A DNA stretch of 64,000 nt from Litorimonas sp964511495 (GCA_964511495.1 CAZEFT010000004.1:62001-126000), one strand, 5' to 3'; positions 53,234 through 62,710 are shown, counted from the first letter of the stretch. Notes: generated from the sequence alone by a model not told the origin. A program made the numbers and translations.

Positions 53234-53527
53234 ATGATTTCTGTGATTAAAATTGTCGGTGACAGTATGTCACCAACACTGGCTCACGGGGATTATATCT
53301 TGATTAAAAAACCTCACTCGTTTCGGGTGGGGTTTATTTATGTGATGAAGCATCCGCGACTTGGACGCATTGTGAAACGCCTAGAGAAAATCGAAGATCG
53401 CCAGCTATGGTTTTACGGAGATAATCCCGAATCAACTGACACCGAAAAAATCGGTGCCATATTACCCTCGGATATTATCGGACGGGCCTTTCTGACGATA
53501 AGCCCCAAAGGGCTAAAACGTCTTTAA
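53234..53527 (+). CDS. sodX: SodX-type S26 peptidase, Ni-SOD maturation protease
   Basis: 97 residues. Signal-peptidase-like fold with catalytic S11 ('VGDSMSPTL') and K48 ('GRIVKRLEK'), plus 'LWFYGDNPESTDTEKIGAI', typical of S26 C-terminal box E. Without a membrane anchor it is the cytoplasmic form dedicated to removing the SodN propeptide so that His1 is exposed. Adjacency to sodN is diagnostic. It is convergent with secF, 16 bp between stops, with no terminator visible. Confidence 0.94.
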   Translation: MISVIKIVGDSMSPTLAHGDYILIKKPHSFRVGFIYVMKHPRLGRIVKRLEKIEDRQLWFYGDNPESTDTEKIGAILPSDIIGRAFLTISPKGLKRL

Positions 53528-53543
53528 ACATCATCCCTTTTAA

Positions 53544-54533
53544 CTAAGCCTCAGCAGGTTCTGGGTTGCCCGTATTCGTCCCACGCTTCAGATTAAGTAG
53601 AAGCAAGAGCGGAGACGCCACGAAAATGGACGAATAGGTCCCCACAAAAACGCCCCAAATCATAGCGAATGAGAAGCCGCGCAAGCCGTCTCCCCCTAGG
53701 AAATAGAGAGCGAAAAGCGCCAAAAGCGTTGTCATCGATGTCAATATTGTTCGGCTGAGCGTGTCATTAATCGATAAGTTCAAAACCTCAGGCATTGGCA
53801 TTTTCTTATATTTCCGTAGATTTTCACGAATACGGTCGTACACAATAACGGTATCGTTGAGCGAGTAACCCACAATCGTTAGAATCGCCGCAATAATAGA
53901 GAGGTTAAATTCAATCTGCGTGAGGCTGAAAACACCAATTGTCAGAATCACATCATGAAACAAAGCCATCACGGCACCAAGACCGAACTGCCATTCAAAT
54001 CGAAACCAGATATAAGCCAAAACCATGAGCAGAGCGAGGCCAACGGCTAGCGCCCCTTTCGTTCTTAACTCTCCAGACACTTGAGAACCCACGGACTCTT
54101 GACTGCGTATACCGTCAGGAATGACAAATCCGTCAATATTCTCAACCAAAGCGGCTTGAGCTGCTTGCATAGCCTGCTGTTGGGCCTGAGCGCCTGTTTC
54201 ATCCGTTTCGGGCTGCAGGGGGATACCGATACGGACTAAATCATGAGGTTCAGCGGCTGTTGCCGATGGGGCAATGCCTTGTACCGTCGCACCAGGAAAA
54301 CCGGCATCAGTCATGACGCTTCGAATTTGGGCCAAATCAGGCTCCCCGCCCGTATCGATCTCGATTACGGTGCCGCCTGTGAAGTCGATACCGTAATTTA
54401 GGCCTCGAGTAGTAAAAAGGAAAATAGACGCAATAATTGCCAAGACGGATAAAACACCGGCAATCATTCGCAAATTAATGAAGGGAACTTTGGGTTCTTT
54501 CGGAAGAATACGAACCAGAGAAATATCTTTCAT
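53544..54533 (-). CDS. secF: Protein translocase subunit SecF
   Basis: 329 residues, six membrane spans with a large periplasmic loop after the first. 'LNYGIDFTGGTVIEIDTG' is the SecF/RND signature, and 'ILTIVGYSLNDTVIVYDRIR' contains the intramembrane Asp/Arg of proton coupling. With SecD and YajC it uses the proton gradient to pull exported proteins through SecYEG. It follows secD with a 16-bp gap, so the two are cotranscribed. Confidence 0.97.
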   Translation of the reverse strand: MKDISLVRILPKEPKVPFINLRMIAGVLSVLAIIASIFLFTTRGLNYGIDFTGGTVIEIDTGGEPDLAQIRSVMTDAGFPGATVQGIAPSATAAEPHDLVRIGIPLQPETDETGAQAQQQAMQAAQAALVENIDGFVIPDGIRSQESVGSQVSGELRTKGALAVGLALLMVLAYIWFRFEWQFGLGAVMALFHDVILTIGVFSLTQIEFNLSIIAAILTIVGYSLNDTVIVYDRIRENLRKYKKMPMPEVLNLSINDTLSRTILTSMTTLLALFALYFLGGDGLRGFSFAMIWGVFVGTYSSIFVASPLLLLLNLKRGTNTGNPEPAEA

Positions 54534-54549
54534 GAGTCTCTTCCTTCTC

Positions 54550-56163
54550 TTAAATCGGTAGCGTTTTTGGACGGGCGCGGCGCAACCAAGTTGCGGTCAC
54601 CAAACGTGCAAATATTACAGCAGTAAATACGCTCATGATGATACCAATCGCCAAAGTCACGGCAAAGCCACGAATAGGACCGGATCCCACGAAATAGAGT
54701 GTGACAGCCGCAATCAGCGTCGTGATGTTGGCATCCAAAATTGGTGCTAAAGACCGACGATAGCCCGTCTCAATCGCATTAACGGGCGGCCGACCGTTAA
54801 AGTTTTCTTCTCGTATGCGTTCAAAAATCAATACATTGGCATCTACGGCCATACCGATTGTCAGGATAATCCCGGCAATTCCTGGCAAGGTCAAAGTAGA
54901 ACCGAATAGCGTCAAAGCTGCCGCAATAAGAATAATATTCACACTCAAAGCAAGGTTTGCAATCGTTCCGAAGCGTAAACCATAAGACAACCACATAAAC
55001 AAAGCCACACCAATCAAACCAATGATAGAAGCAATTTTACCGGCATTAATTGAATCTTGCCCCAAGCCCGGTCCAACAGTTCGCTCTTCAACAATGATCA
55101 GTTTGGCCGGCAGAGCACCCGCATTCAGCAATAGCGAAAGCTCACGCGCGCTATCGATCGTGAAGCTGCCTTCGATGAAACCGGAACCCGAAGGAATGGC
55201 ACCATTAATTCGGGGCGCTGTGATAATTTCATTATCCAACACAACGGCAAAACGTTGACCAATATTGTTGGCCGTAAGTCTTCCGAAGAGCTGCGCACAG
55301 CGAATGTTGAATGTGAAATTCACGATGGGATAATTACCTGTAGGATGAAGGCCTTCTGAGGAAGACTTCAAACATTCACCGGTAATCCGTGTCCGTTTAT
55401 CAACGATTAGCCCCGTGCCTCCTTCCTGCATTGGGAAATAAGCGGCACCGGGCGGAAGACGGCCATCAATCGCGGCGCGGATTGCGGCTGCATTATCAGA
55501 ATCTTTGCGAACCATATGGAAGGATAGATTCGCTGTTTTATTGATACGGTCTTTAATCTCATCAATATTTTTTGCGCCGGGAACCTGTAAAAGGATACGC
55601 GTATCCCCTTCTCTGGCCAAAGTCATTTCTGTCGTGCCGTTCGGGTCAATCCGTCGACGTAAAACTTCAATGGACTGGGCAATCGTGCGTCTTTGTATCT
55701 CTTCGATATTGGCTTCAGTGATTTCAACACGAAAGCCTTTCTCGCCGACTTGCTGCACGCGCGTTGTTCGGTCTTGGCTCAAACTTGCCGGATCAACCAA
55801 AGAAGATTGACTCCGCAAAATTTCGAGGGCCCTCGGCATGTCCGCAGCATCGCGCAAACGACCGACAACAGCCCCATCAGCGACGCGAAGTGTTTCAACG
55901 CGAATACGGTTGTCGCCGCTAAAACCCTGCCGGATATTCTCACGTTCATTGTCAAGCGCCTGAGTCAAAACACTACTGAGATCAACCTCAAGCAGCATAT
56001 GCGCACCACCTTGAAGGTCGAGACCCAAATTAAGAGTGCGTTGTAAGGGTTCCGGCAATTTCTCTCGCATATCCGATGACAAAGCATTCGGTAACGCAAA
56101 GAGAAGCCCGAGCAGAACAGCTCCGAGAATAAGTGTCACTTTCCAACGGGAGAAGAACAGCAT
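54550..56163 (-). CDS. secD: Protein translocase subunit SecD
   Basis: 537 residues. First membrane span about 8-27, then 'LNLGLDLQGGAHMLLEVDLS' (SecD hallmark), a long periplasmic P1 head region (about 60-360), and a membrane core with 'GMAVDANVLIFERIREE'. It works with SecF in late steps of export. The start at 56163 matches the short cytosolic N-terminus and has GAGGG upstream; a longer frame to 56193 is not favoured. yajC precedes it by 48 bp. Confidence 0.97.
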   Translation of the reverse strand: MLFFSRWKVTLILGAVLLGLLFALPNALSSDMREKLPEPLQRTLNLGLDLQGGAHMLLEVDLSSVLTQALDNERENIRQGFSGDNRIRVETLRVADGAVVGRLRDAADMPRALEILRSQSSLVDPASLSQDRTTRVQQVGEKGFRVEITEANIEEIQRRTIAQSIEVLRRRIDPNGTTEMTLAREGDTRILLQVPGAKNIDEIKDRINKTANLSFHMVRKDSDNAAAIRAAIDGRLPPGAAYFPMQEGGTGLIVDKRTRITGECLKSSSEGLHPTGNYPIVNFTFNIRCAQLFGRLTANNIGQRFAVVLDNEIITAPRINGAIPSGSGFIEGSFTIDSARELSLLLNAGALPAKLIIVEERTVGPGLGQDSINAGKIASIIGLIGVALFMWLSYGLRFGTIANLALSVNIILIAAALTLFGSTLTLPGIAGIILTIGMAVDANVLIFERIREENFNGRPPVNAIETGYRRSLAPILDANITTLIAAVTLYFVGSGPIRGFAVTLAIGIIMSVFTAVIFARLVTATWLRRARPKTLPI

Positions 56164-56211
56164 AATGCGACCCTCAAATGAAAACGCCGTCAAGCATTGA
56201 CGGCGTATTGA

Positions 56212-56553
56212 TTATTTTTTCTTTTTATCCGACGCGTCATTTGCCGGAGCAGTGCGGTTACGGACATCCGCAATCATTGTTCGAACAACCTTCACATCAT
56301 TTGTCCCGAAAGTCACAGTCAGTTCCTCATCCGCCACTTTTTTGACCTTACCGATTAGACCGCCATTGGTGACAACCGTGTCCCCCCTCATGATTTCAGA
56401 CAGAAGCTGGCGATGGGCTTTCACACGCTGGTTTTGAGGGCGGATTATCAAAAAATAAAAAATCAGACCAATCAAAATGAAAGGCATGATGTTCATCAAA
56501 AAGCCGCCTGTGCCGCCCGTTGCTGGTGCAGATTGCATGATTAAAGCGAACAT
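56212..56553 (-). CDS. yajC: Preprotein translocase subunit YajC
   Basis: 113 residues. A single membrane span (about 20-41, 'NIMPFILIGLIFYFLIIRPQ') ends in the signature 'RPQNQRVKAH'; the cytosolic part has 'RGDTVVTNGGLIGKVKKV' and a Lys-rich tail. It associates with SecDF. It is first in the yajC-secD-secF operon. Confidence 0.96.
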   Translation of the reverse strand: MFALIMQSAPATGGTGGFLMNIMPFILIGLIFYFLIIRPQNQRVKAHRQLLSEIMRGDTVVTNGGLIGKVKKVADEELTVTFGTNDVKVVRTMIADVRNRTAPANDASDKKKK

Positions 56554-56638
56554 AGTCGCGCTCCCCTAAATTATTACGTATCACTTACGCAGGAATATTA
56601 GAGGCCTATATAGGTGGGCTAAATCTGAATGCAATAAA

Positions 56639-56674
56639 AAGGCGGCGCAATTGTGTAATTGCACCGCCTTTGTT
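56639..56674 (-). terminator. Rho-independent terminator of the LysM gene
   Basis: AAGGCGG/CCGCCTT encloses GCAATT/AATTGC with a GTGT loop, giving about 13 pairs; on the minus strand it is followed by TTTTTATT. It lies just past the LysM gene stop codon and before yajC. Confidence 0.85.
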
Positions 56675-56692
56675 TGTCGGAAAGGAAAGGTC

Positions 56693-57577
56693 TTAGCGTA
56701 TCAGGCAGTGCCCTTTAGGGATTACTAATCTTTGACCGGGTGATAAGTCACCATCCAGTTCAAGGTTATTTGTCAAAGCTATATCTCTAGGCGTTGTGCA
56801 TGTCCGTCTGGCAATGCCAAAAAGCGTGTCGTTCGGAAGGACAGCATAAACGACGTTTGTGTTAGTATCGACACGGCGAACACTGTTTCTTGGTGCTGTG
56901 ACATAACTATCCGTTTGTCGGGTAATGCGCTGTGGTTGCACGGGACTGTAACCATTCTGCGCGACAGTATTTCCTTGATAAGGGAGAGTGGCCGTATTTT
57001 CGTAAATTGGAAGCACGAGCACCTGACCCAAGCCGATAATATTATCTTTAATACCATTCGCAGATCTCAAATCTTGCAGGCGCACATTATAACGCTTTGA
57101 CAAGCTGTAGAGCGTATCTCCTTCAACAACGACATGAGACTGAGGCACACTATTATTCACCTGAGTTGTCTGAAAAGTCTGTGCAGACCTTAGCACTGGT
57201 GATTGGTAAAGCTCCATTTCTTGCAAAGGCGCACTCTGCTGTTGCGGCTGAGACTGGTGTTGATATTGAGATTGGCCTTGTGGCGCTTGATAGGAATATG
57301 TCGGTGATTGCGTACGGTTTCGATAAGCACGAATGCGACGCGCCTCTTCCTGAATACGCATGTACTCCTCTGGACTGACGTCACCCGGACGAATTGTGAC
57401 CGCTTGCGCCTCAATAACATCAGGGCTCTGAACAGGAACAGCTTCCTCGATAATCGTCAAATTACCATAGACGCGAGGTTTAAAACGATCGCCATCCAAG
57501 GCACTGTCCTGAGCAAAAGCCGAAGCGGATAGCGTCAGACATGACGCTGACAAACAAGATAGAATAAGTTTTTTCAT
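56693..57577 (-). CDS. Exported protein with two LysM domains
   Basis: 294 residues. A signal peptide ('SASAFAQ') precedes a Gln/Ser/Tyr-rich linker (about 105-145). LysM 1 lies at about 160-205 ('VVEGDTLYSLSKRYNVRLQD', 'IGLGQVLVLP') and LysM 2 at about 248-294 ('VLPNDTLFGIARRTCTTPRD', 'LSPGQRLVIPKG'). LysM binds peptidoglycan N-acetylglucosamine. No peptidase domain follows, so it is a binding or scaffolding protein, unlike NlpD. It stands alone between yajC and tatC with its own terminator. Confidence 0.9.
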   Translation of the reverse strand: MKKLILSCLSASCLTLSASAFAQDSALDGDRFKPRVYGNLTIIEEAVPVQSPDVIEAQAVTIRPGDVSPEEYMRIQEEARRIRAYRNRTQSPTYSYQAPQGQSQYQHQSQPQQQSAPLQEMELYQSPVLRSAQTFQTTQVNNSVPQSHVVVEGDTLYSLSKRYNVRLQDLRSANGIKDNIIGLGQVLVLPIYENTATLPYQGNTVAQNGYSPVQPQRITRQTDSYVTAPRNSVRRVDTNTNVVYAVLPNDTLFGIARRTCTTPRDIALTNNLELDGDLSPGQRLVIPKGHCLIR

Positions 57578-57663
57578 AACATGACCCACATAGTTTATGA
57601 GTCTTAACAATGAACGAATAGCGTTAAAAAAGTGTTGTATAACAATCACACCAAAAAAGTGGT

Positions 57664-58515
57664 CTAAGATTTTTTAACTTCGGAAGAGCTATTTTTTGCG
57701 GGTTTTTCAAGCACACTCACACTTAAAATTGAAATCTCGTAGAGCAGATAAATTGCCGCTCCTAAAACGATTTGCGTAATCGGATCAGGCGGTGTGACAA
57801 AGGCCGCGAAAACGGCAATACCAAATACAGCATATTTACGTGCAGATTTGAGCGCCTTGGCCGTCACAATGCCTGCGCGCCCCAAGAGTGATAAAATCAC
57901 GGGAAGTTGGAAAGAGAGTCCGAAGGCAAGGAAAAGCGTCGTCGCCAATTTCAGATAATCACTAATCTTGGTCAGCAATTCAACTTTGTCACTGTCACCT
58001 ATCGCTTGCTGATTAAAGGCGAATTCCATCACATATGGGAAAACGAAGAAGAACACTAAGGAGGCACCAGCCATGAACAAAATAGGGGCGGCCAAAAGAT
58101 AGGGTAAAAAGGCCCGTTTTTCGTTCTTATACAATCCTGGAGCAACAAAGGCGTAAAGTTGATAGGCTAATACGGGGAAACTCAACACAATGCCCCCAAA
58201 GATACAGATTTTAATTCTCACAAAAAATGTTTCGAGGGGTTGTGTCGCAATCAAACCGGAGTCTAGAGCTTGCCCCCCTTCGGCAATAAGATCAGCGTTA
58301 TAACGCTCTAAACCTGTATAGAAGGGGTACATTAATAGGTTTTGAATTTCTTCTAAAAATGGGATGCAAATCAAACAGCCTATTATCAAAGCCAAAACAC
58401 ATTTGATTAAACGGGACCGTAATTCAACAAGATGGTCCAGCAACGGGGCTCGGCTTGCATCCACCTCATCTTCGTTTGCAGCGGTTGAGTCTTGGATGGC
58501 CTTTACGTCGCTCAT
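57664..58515 (-). CDS. tatC: Sec-independent translocase subunit TatC
   Basis: 283 residues with six membrane spans. 'APLLDHLVELRSRLIKCVLA' is the cytosolic signal-recognition N-terminus, and 'FFVRIKICIFGGIVLSFPVL' and 'FALNQQ'-like 'EFAFNQQAIG' segments match TatC. It is the twin-arginine signal receptor that recruits TatB and TatA to export folded proteins. Its ATG overlaps the tatB stop by 4 bp, so translation is coupled. Confidence 0.97.
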   Translation of the reverse strand: MSDVKAIQDSTAANEDEVDASRAPLLDHLVELRSRLIKCVLALIIGCLICIPFLEEIQNLLMYPFYTGLERYNADLIAEGGQALDSGLIATQPLETFFVRIKICIFGGIVLSFPVLAYQLYAFVAPGLYKNEKRAFLPYLLAAPILFMAGASLVFFFVFPYVMEFAFNQQAIGDSDKVELLTKISDYLKLATTLFLAFGLSFQLPVILSLLGRAGIVTAKALKSARKYAVFGIAVFAAFVTPPDPITQIVLGAAIYLLYEISILSVSVLEKPAKNSSSEVKKS

Positions 58516-59036
58516 GGCGATTTTTCCGTCTTAGAGGCGGGCTTAGTCGATGCCTTGAGTTTCGATGTTGGCTTAGCTTTTGATGACGGTGATTTGGATG
58601 ATTTCTTGGCCTTAGAGGCCTGCTTTGTTTTGGGTGACTGCTTTTCCTTGGGTGACGGCTTCGGTTCGGATGCTTTATCAGCCTTGCCTGTTTCAGTTGA
58701 TTGAGAAACTTCAGGATTTCCGGCCTCATGCGTAGAATTTGTCATTGCTCCGCGAAGGTCCCGGTCAATCGCTTCAATTTCACCTTCAAATTTTTCACTC
58801 AAGTGATCCATTGATCCCATCTTGCGCAAATCAGCCAATTCCTTGCGCATCTCAGCAATCTCATCTTCTGCGCCCATCTCATTGAAAGCATTCGTAAATT
58901 CCTGCCCCATTGCACGGACTTTCGTCATAATTTGTCCGATTTTCCGCATTAATTTCGGCAGGTCTTTCGGGCCGACCACAATAATGGCCAGAAGTGATAA
59001 AACGAGGATTTCTGCAAAGCCAAGCTGAGGGAGCAT
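58512..59036 (-). CDS. tatB: Sec-independent translocase subunit TatB
   Basis: 174 residues. N-terminal span 'MLPQLGFAEILVLSLLAIIV' with the conserved Glu, then the amphipathic helix 'GPKDLPKLMRKIGQIMTKVR'. The C-terminal about 85 residues are a Lys/Ser/Pro-rich low-complexity tail ('KAKKSSKSPSSKAKPTSKLK'), longer than in E. coli. It lies between tatA and tatC. Confidence 0.95.
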   Translation of the reverse strand: MLPQLGFAEILVLSLLAIIVVGPKDLPKLMRKIGQIMTKVRAMGQEFTNAFNEMGAEDEIAEMRKELADLRKMGSMDHLSEKFEGEIEAIDRDLRGAMTNSTHEAGNPEVSQSTETGKADKASEPKPSPKEKQSPKTKQASKAKKSSKSPSSKAKPTSKLKASTKPASKTEKSP

Positions 59037-59062
59037 GTAATTCCCTTAAACCACGATTGGGT

Positions 59063-59275
59063 TTATTTCGTTGAGGTCTTATCCTTTTTGGGTGTCACAT
59101 CAATGGCATCATCCACTGAGTCCGGTTTTTCATCCACCCCCTCTTTCAAGCCTTTTTTGAAGCTTGTAATGCCCTTGCCCATATCGCCCATGATGGAACT
59201 GATTTTGCCGCGTCCGCCAAAAATAAGTACGGCAAGAACAAGGATGATTGCAATTTGCCAAGGTCCGATAGCCAT
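59063..59275 (-). CDS. tatA: Sec-independent translocase subunit TatA
   Basis: 70 residues. 'MAIGPWQIAIILVLAVLIFG' is the short membrane helix, followed by the FG hinge and amphipathic helix 'GKGITSFKKGLKEGVDEKPD'. TatA oligomers form the export path. It is first of tatA-tatB-tatC, 26 bp ahead of tatB. Confidence 0.96.
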   Translation of the reverse strand: MAIGPWQIAIILVLAVLIFGGRGKISSIMGDMGKGITSFKKGLKEGVDEKPDSVDDAIDVTPKKDKTSTK

Positions 59276-59370
59276 AATCTATTCCTTCGAGTTAAGCCTA
59301 CCCTAAGGCTTTTATCTTCACACACAATATTCAAACGACGTATAACATGGGGCAAAGAATAAATCAGCCT

Positions 59371-60123
59371 TTAATCTTCATCGCCCTCTTCGAGGAAATC
59401 TTCGAAGAAGCTCTTTTCTTCGTGTTCCATTTCCATTGGGTCTTCATCATTTTCTAGATCATCAATCGGCATAGGCTCAGGCATTTCAAAGTCTTTCGGC
59501 AGGCGTGGGTCCAAAAGTCCGGCAGCTTTCAAATCATCCCGCCCCGGTAAGTCAGCAATCGTCTCAAGATTAAAATGTGCGAGGAAACCATCTGTGGTGC
59601 CATAAGTCACAGGTCGCCCCGGTGTCCGTCGACGCCCTCGCAACCGGACCCACGAAAGTTCCATCAATACATCAATGGTGCCTTTGCTCACCGCTACACC
59701 GCGTACATCTTCAATCTCTGCACGGGTGACGGGCTGATGATAGGCAATAATGGCAAGAGTTTCCAAAGCTGCATTGGAAAGCTTACGTGGCGCTTCTTTT
59801 ACATCCACCAAATTTTGTTCCAAATCCGGTGCCGTTTGAAAGCGCCATTTATCTGCAACACGAACAAGATTTACACCTCGTCCCGCATAATCACGGGCCA
59901 AACGCGCCAAAAGTGCGCCGACATCAGTCTCTTCCGGCATACGTTCACGTAAAGTTTGCGTATCAATCGGCTCTACGGCCGCAAAGAGCAAAGCCTCCAA
60001 AAGCCGCAAATTCACGTCTACTGCCTCAACATCGTGAGACTTCTTCAACCGATCGGAAAGACGAACGACATCTTTTTCAATCCCGGTATTGGCCGCATCA
60101 ACACGATCAGACTTTTTGGACAT
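59371..60123 (-). CDS. scpB: Segregation and condensation protein B
   Basis: 250 residues. Two winged-helix domains: 'LRLLEALLFAAVEPIDTQTL' starts the first, and 'ALETLAIIAYHQPVTRAEIE' with 'VSKGTIDVLMELSWVRLRGR' marks the second. A very acidic C-terminal tail (about 215-250) is typical of alphaproteobacterial ScpB. It forms the SMC-ScpA-ScpB condensin. Its start overlaps the scpA stop by one base (TGATG). Confidence 0.95.
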   Translation of the reverse strand: MSKKSDRVDAANTGIEKDVVRLSDRLKKSHDVEAVDVNLRLLEALLFAAVEPIDTQTLRERMPEETDVGALLARLARDYAGRGVNLVRVADKWRFQTAPDLEQNLVDVKEAPRKLSNAALETLAIIAYHQPVTRAEIEDVRGVAVSKGTIDVLMELSWVRLRGRRRTPGRPVTYGTTDGFLAHFNLETIADLPGRDDLKAAGLLDPRLPKDFEMPEPMPIDDLENDEDPMEMEHEEKSFFEDFLEEGDED

Positions 60124-60938
60124 CAGACCTTTTCCTTCCGACTGCGTACGAAAATCGGCTTAAAGACGCCGCTTTGTCGCAATTCTATATCGCCCTCTTT
60201 GGCCAATTCCAGACTGGCCAACAGCGAACTAGCTTTTATTGAGGCGGATGGGACTTCGACGTCCAATTCGGTCGTTTGTGGCAGTAAGCCTTCCAAAGCC
60301 GTCCATTCATCCATATCGCCTCCCGCCGCCTTAAGCGCGCGGCGCAGGCGTTGTCGCGCATCTTCAAGGCTTAAAACTTTGGGTTTGGGAAGTTTGTGAT
60401 TTTTAAAAGCGGAACGTGACCGAGATTTACCATAGGCGGATAAAAGATCAAAAATTTCTGCTTCGTAAAGCGGCGACGTACGTGAGCGTAGCCCCTCAGG
60501 CATACCACGCTTATGCACAACCTGCCCTGTTATCGGCAATCTGAACAATCCCTCAGCGGCAGACCGCATAGCTGCCAGCCGTTCCAAACGAAAAGCAAAA
60601 TGAGCGGCCAATTCCTCGGCCTCAACAGGAACTTCGCCCTGTTGATCTTTCGGAATAATCAGCTTTGATTTCAAATAGGCAAGCCAAGCCGCCATCACCA
60701 GATAATCAGCGGCTAATTCAATCCGAAGGTCATGCGCTGATTTAATGAAGGCAATATACTGCTCCGCCAATTCGAGAATAGACAAGCGGGCGAGATCGAC
60801 TTTTTGTTTGCGTGCCAGTTCAAGCAAGAGATGGAGCGGGCCTTCATAGCCATCAATATCGAGGATGAGCCCCTCACCCTCGTCGGAGGCCTCTGTCGCA
60901 GCCTCGAAATTCAAGTCTTCTTCGAAGTCTTCAGCCAT
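60123..60938 (-). CDS. scpA: Segregation and condensation protein A
   Basis: 271-residue kleisin that bridges SMC heads. 'IDGYEGPLHLLLELARKQKV' and 'DYLVMAAWLAYLKSKLIIPK' are the conserved N-terminal ScpA blocks; the C-terminus contains the SMC-head-binding winged helix ('LLASLELAKEGDIELRQSGV'). Single-base stop/start overlaps with nagZ upstream and scpB downstream (TAATG, TGATG) show tight operon coupling. Confidence 0.96.
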   Translation of the reverse strand: MAEDFEEDLNFEAATEASDEGEGLILDIDGYEGPLHLLLELARKQKVDLARLSILELAEQYIAFIKSAHDLRIELAADYLVMAAWLAYLKSKLIIPKDQQGEVPVEAEELAAHFAFRLERLAAMRSAAEGLFRLPITGQVVHKRGMPEGLRSRTSPLYEAEIFDLLSAYGKSRSRSAFKNHKLPKPKVLSLEDARQRLRRALKAAGGDMDEWTALEGLLPQTTELDVEVPSASIKASSLLASLELAKEGDIELRQSGVFKPIFVRSRKEKV

Positions 60939-61948
60939 TAAGAAACAGCCTTCATCAATAAGGCAAACTCTGCCTCAGCGGCTTCACGATCAAATTCAGC
61001 AGGCTTTTGGGCACAATTTTGGGCAATTTCAGCGCGAGACAGAGCTTTTCCTGATAATGACACTGCACCTTTGGCGACTTGAACCATATCGCTCAATTCA
61101 CCTGAACATTGCAAAGCTACATCGCAACCCGCGGCAAGTGCCCGTTCCGTCTTGCGTGTCAAAGTCCCGCTCAACGCCTTCATGTCCAAATCATCACTCA
61201 TTAAAAGTCCGTCAAATCCGATCGAGGTACGAATCAAATCGTTTAATGCACGTTTTGACACAGTCACAGCCGTGGGTGAATGATCCGTGTAAACGGCGTG
61301 AGCCGTCATCGCCATCGGCGCATCGGAAAAAGCCTGAAAGGTCTGAAAGTCCGAGCCTTGTAGCTCTTTTAATGATGTAGCGATTTTGGGTAATGATTTA
61401 TGGCTATCTACAGTCGCACGTCCGTGGCCCGGGATGTGCTTAATAACCGGCGCCACGCCACCGGACATTAAGCCTGCCATACAGCTATGGGCCATATCGA
61501 TTGAAGGCGCGATTTCATCAGAAAAGGCGCGGTCAGAAATAATCGGGTCAGCATCAGGTTGCGGTAAGTCCAAAACAGGTGCGCAGTCTGCACTAATGCC
61601 TACTTGGCGCAAATCATCGGCAATCAAGCGATAAGCGAGATAGGCCAAACGGCGTCCTTCCTGTCTGGAACTGGCGTATAAAGCCCCAAACTTGGAGGCC
61701 GGAGGATAATGTGTCCAATGGGGCGGCTTTAAACGCTGAACACGCCCGCCTTCCTGATCGACAAAAATCAAACAATCCCGCCCGACTGTTTCCCGCAACT
61801 CAAAATTAAGACGTTCTACCTGTTCGGGTGTATCCACATTACGGGCAAATAAAATAAAAGCCCAAGGATTGGCGTCGCGAAAGAAAGCGCGCTCACTTTC
61901 GGTCAGTTTTAAACCTGAAAGTCCAAGAATAAGAGCGAGTTCGGACAT
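60938..61948 (-). CDS. nagZ: Beta-N-acetylglucosaminidase of muropeptide recycling
   Basis: 336-residue GH3 enzyme. 'KHIPGHGRATVDSHKSLPKI' is the NagZ loop bearing the catalytic His/Asp dyad, and 'GLLMSDDLDMKALSGTLTRK' contains the nucleophile Asp. It removes GlcNAc from anhydro-muropeptides in the cytoplasm during wall recycling; in many Gram-negatives the products influence AmpC regulation. The start ATG immediately follows the stop of the SPOR gene (TAAATG). Confidence 0.95.
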   Translation of the reverse strand: MSELALILGLSGLKLTESERAFFRDANPWAFILFARNVDTPEQVERLNFELRETVGRDCLIFVDQEGGRVQRLKPPHWTHYPPASKFGALYASSRQEGRRLAYLAYRLIADDLRQVGISADCAPVLDLPQPDADPIISDRAFSDEIAPSIDMAHSCMAGLMSGGVAPVIKHIPGHGRATVDSHKSLPKIATSLKELQGSDFQTFQAFSDAPMAMTAHAVYTDHSPTAVTVSKRALNDLIRTSIGFDGLLMSDDLDMKALSGTLTRKTERALAAGCDVALQCSGELSDMVQVAKGAVSLSGKALSRAEIAQNCAQKPAEFDREAAEAEFALLMKAVS

Positions 61949-62710
61949 TTATTTTTTGGTCACGTAACAGGCCTGATTTGCGGCTTTGAAGGAGCGACAG
62001 AGGGCATTTGCAGCCGATTTATCGGCCAGTCCTGCAACGCGCGTTCGGTAATAAATGCCTTTTTCAGCCAAATCAACACGTTTGATATCGGCATATTGGC
62101 CGGGTCCGATGAGGTTAGAAAAACGACGCTCCAAATTTGCCCAAATTTCATTAGCATCTGCTTGTGACCGAACAGAGGCCACCTGGACAACATATTCACT
62201 ATCCCCACTCTTGATAGTGGGCGCAAGCGGCAGAGCGCGCGTTGTTGTCGTCGGACGAGAATTTGATGTTGTAGAAGGCGTTGATGTCGAACTCTGAGGC
62301 GGGTCAACCTGTATGTTGGCGGCAGGTGTATCCGTCAGCGGCTTTGTTTTTGGCAAAGTAATCGGGACTTCAGGAACATTCACATCTGAAACCGTCTCCT
62401 CCGGGGTTTTACCGTCCATAACATCAAAAACTTTGCGATTCTGATCTGGGACCTGCAGACCCTCCGCATTTTCCGGCGTGACCTTAAAAGGCGTATTTTC
62501 AGCCGTGATACGCGGTGTCTCGGTTCGGTCTCGCGCGCCGCCCGGATGATAAATTTTCAATAATACCAAAGCGATGGCTAGCAACACAGCAAACCCAATC
62601 GCCAGCTTCAACAAGCCCTGCCGCCCAGAACTGTCTCTTACATCAAAGGGAGTCAGCGGATCATCATCCGCAACCATGTCAGGTGAAAACTGATCATTAT
62701 CCGATGTCAT
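61949..62710 (-). CDS. SPOR domain inner-membrane protein
   Basis: 253 residues. Cytosolic 1-32, one membrane span about 34-51 ('LKLAIGFAVLLAIALVLLKI'), a Pro/Thr-rich periplasmic linker (about 70-170), and a C-terminal SPOR domain ('YVVQVASVRSQADANEIWAN', 'GIYYRTRVAGLADKSAANAL'). SPOR domains bind denuded septal peptidoglycan, so a cell-division or septal role is likely. It is the first gene of SPOR-nagZ-scpA-scpB; an arginyl-tRNA synthetase, often upstream elsewhere, is not present here. Confidence 0.92.
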   Translation of the reverse strand: MTSDNDQFSPDMVADDDPLTPFDVRDSSGRQGLLKLAIGFAVLLAIALVLLKIYHPGGARDRTETPRITAENTPFKVTPENAEGLQVPDQNRKVFDVMDGKTPEETVSDVNVPEVPITLPKTKPLTDTPAANIQVDPPQSSTSTPSTTSNSRPTTTTRALPLAPTIKSGDSEYVVQVASVRSQADANEIWANLERRFSNLIGPGQYADIKRVDLAEKGIYYRTRVAGLADKSAANALCRSFKAANQACYVTKK

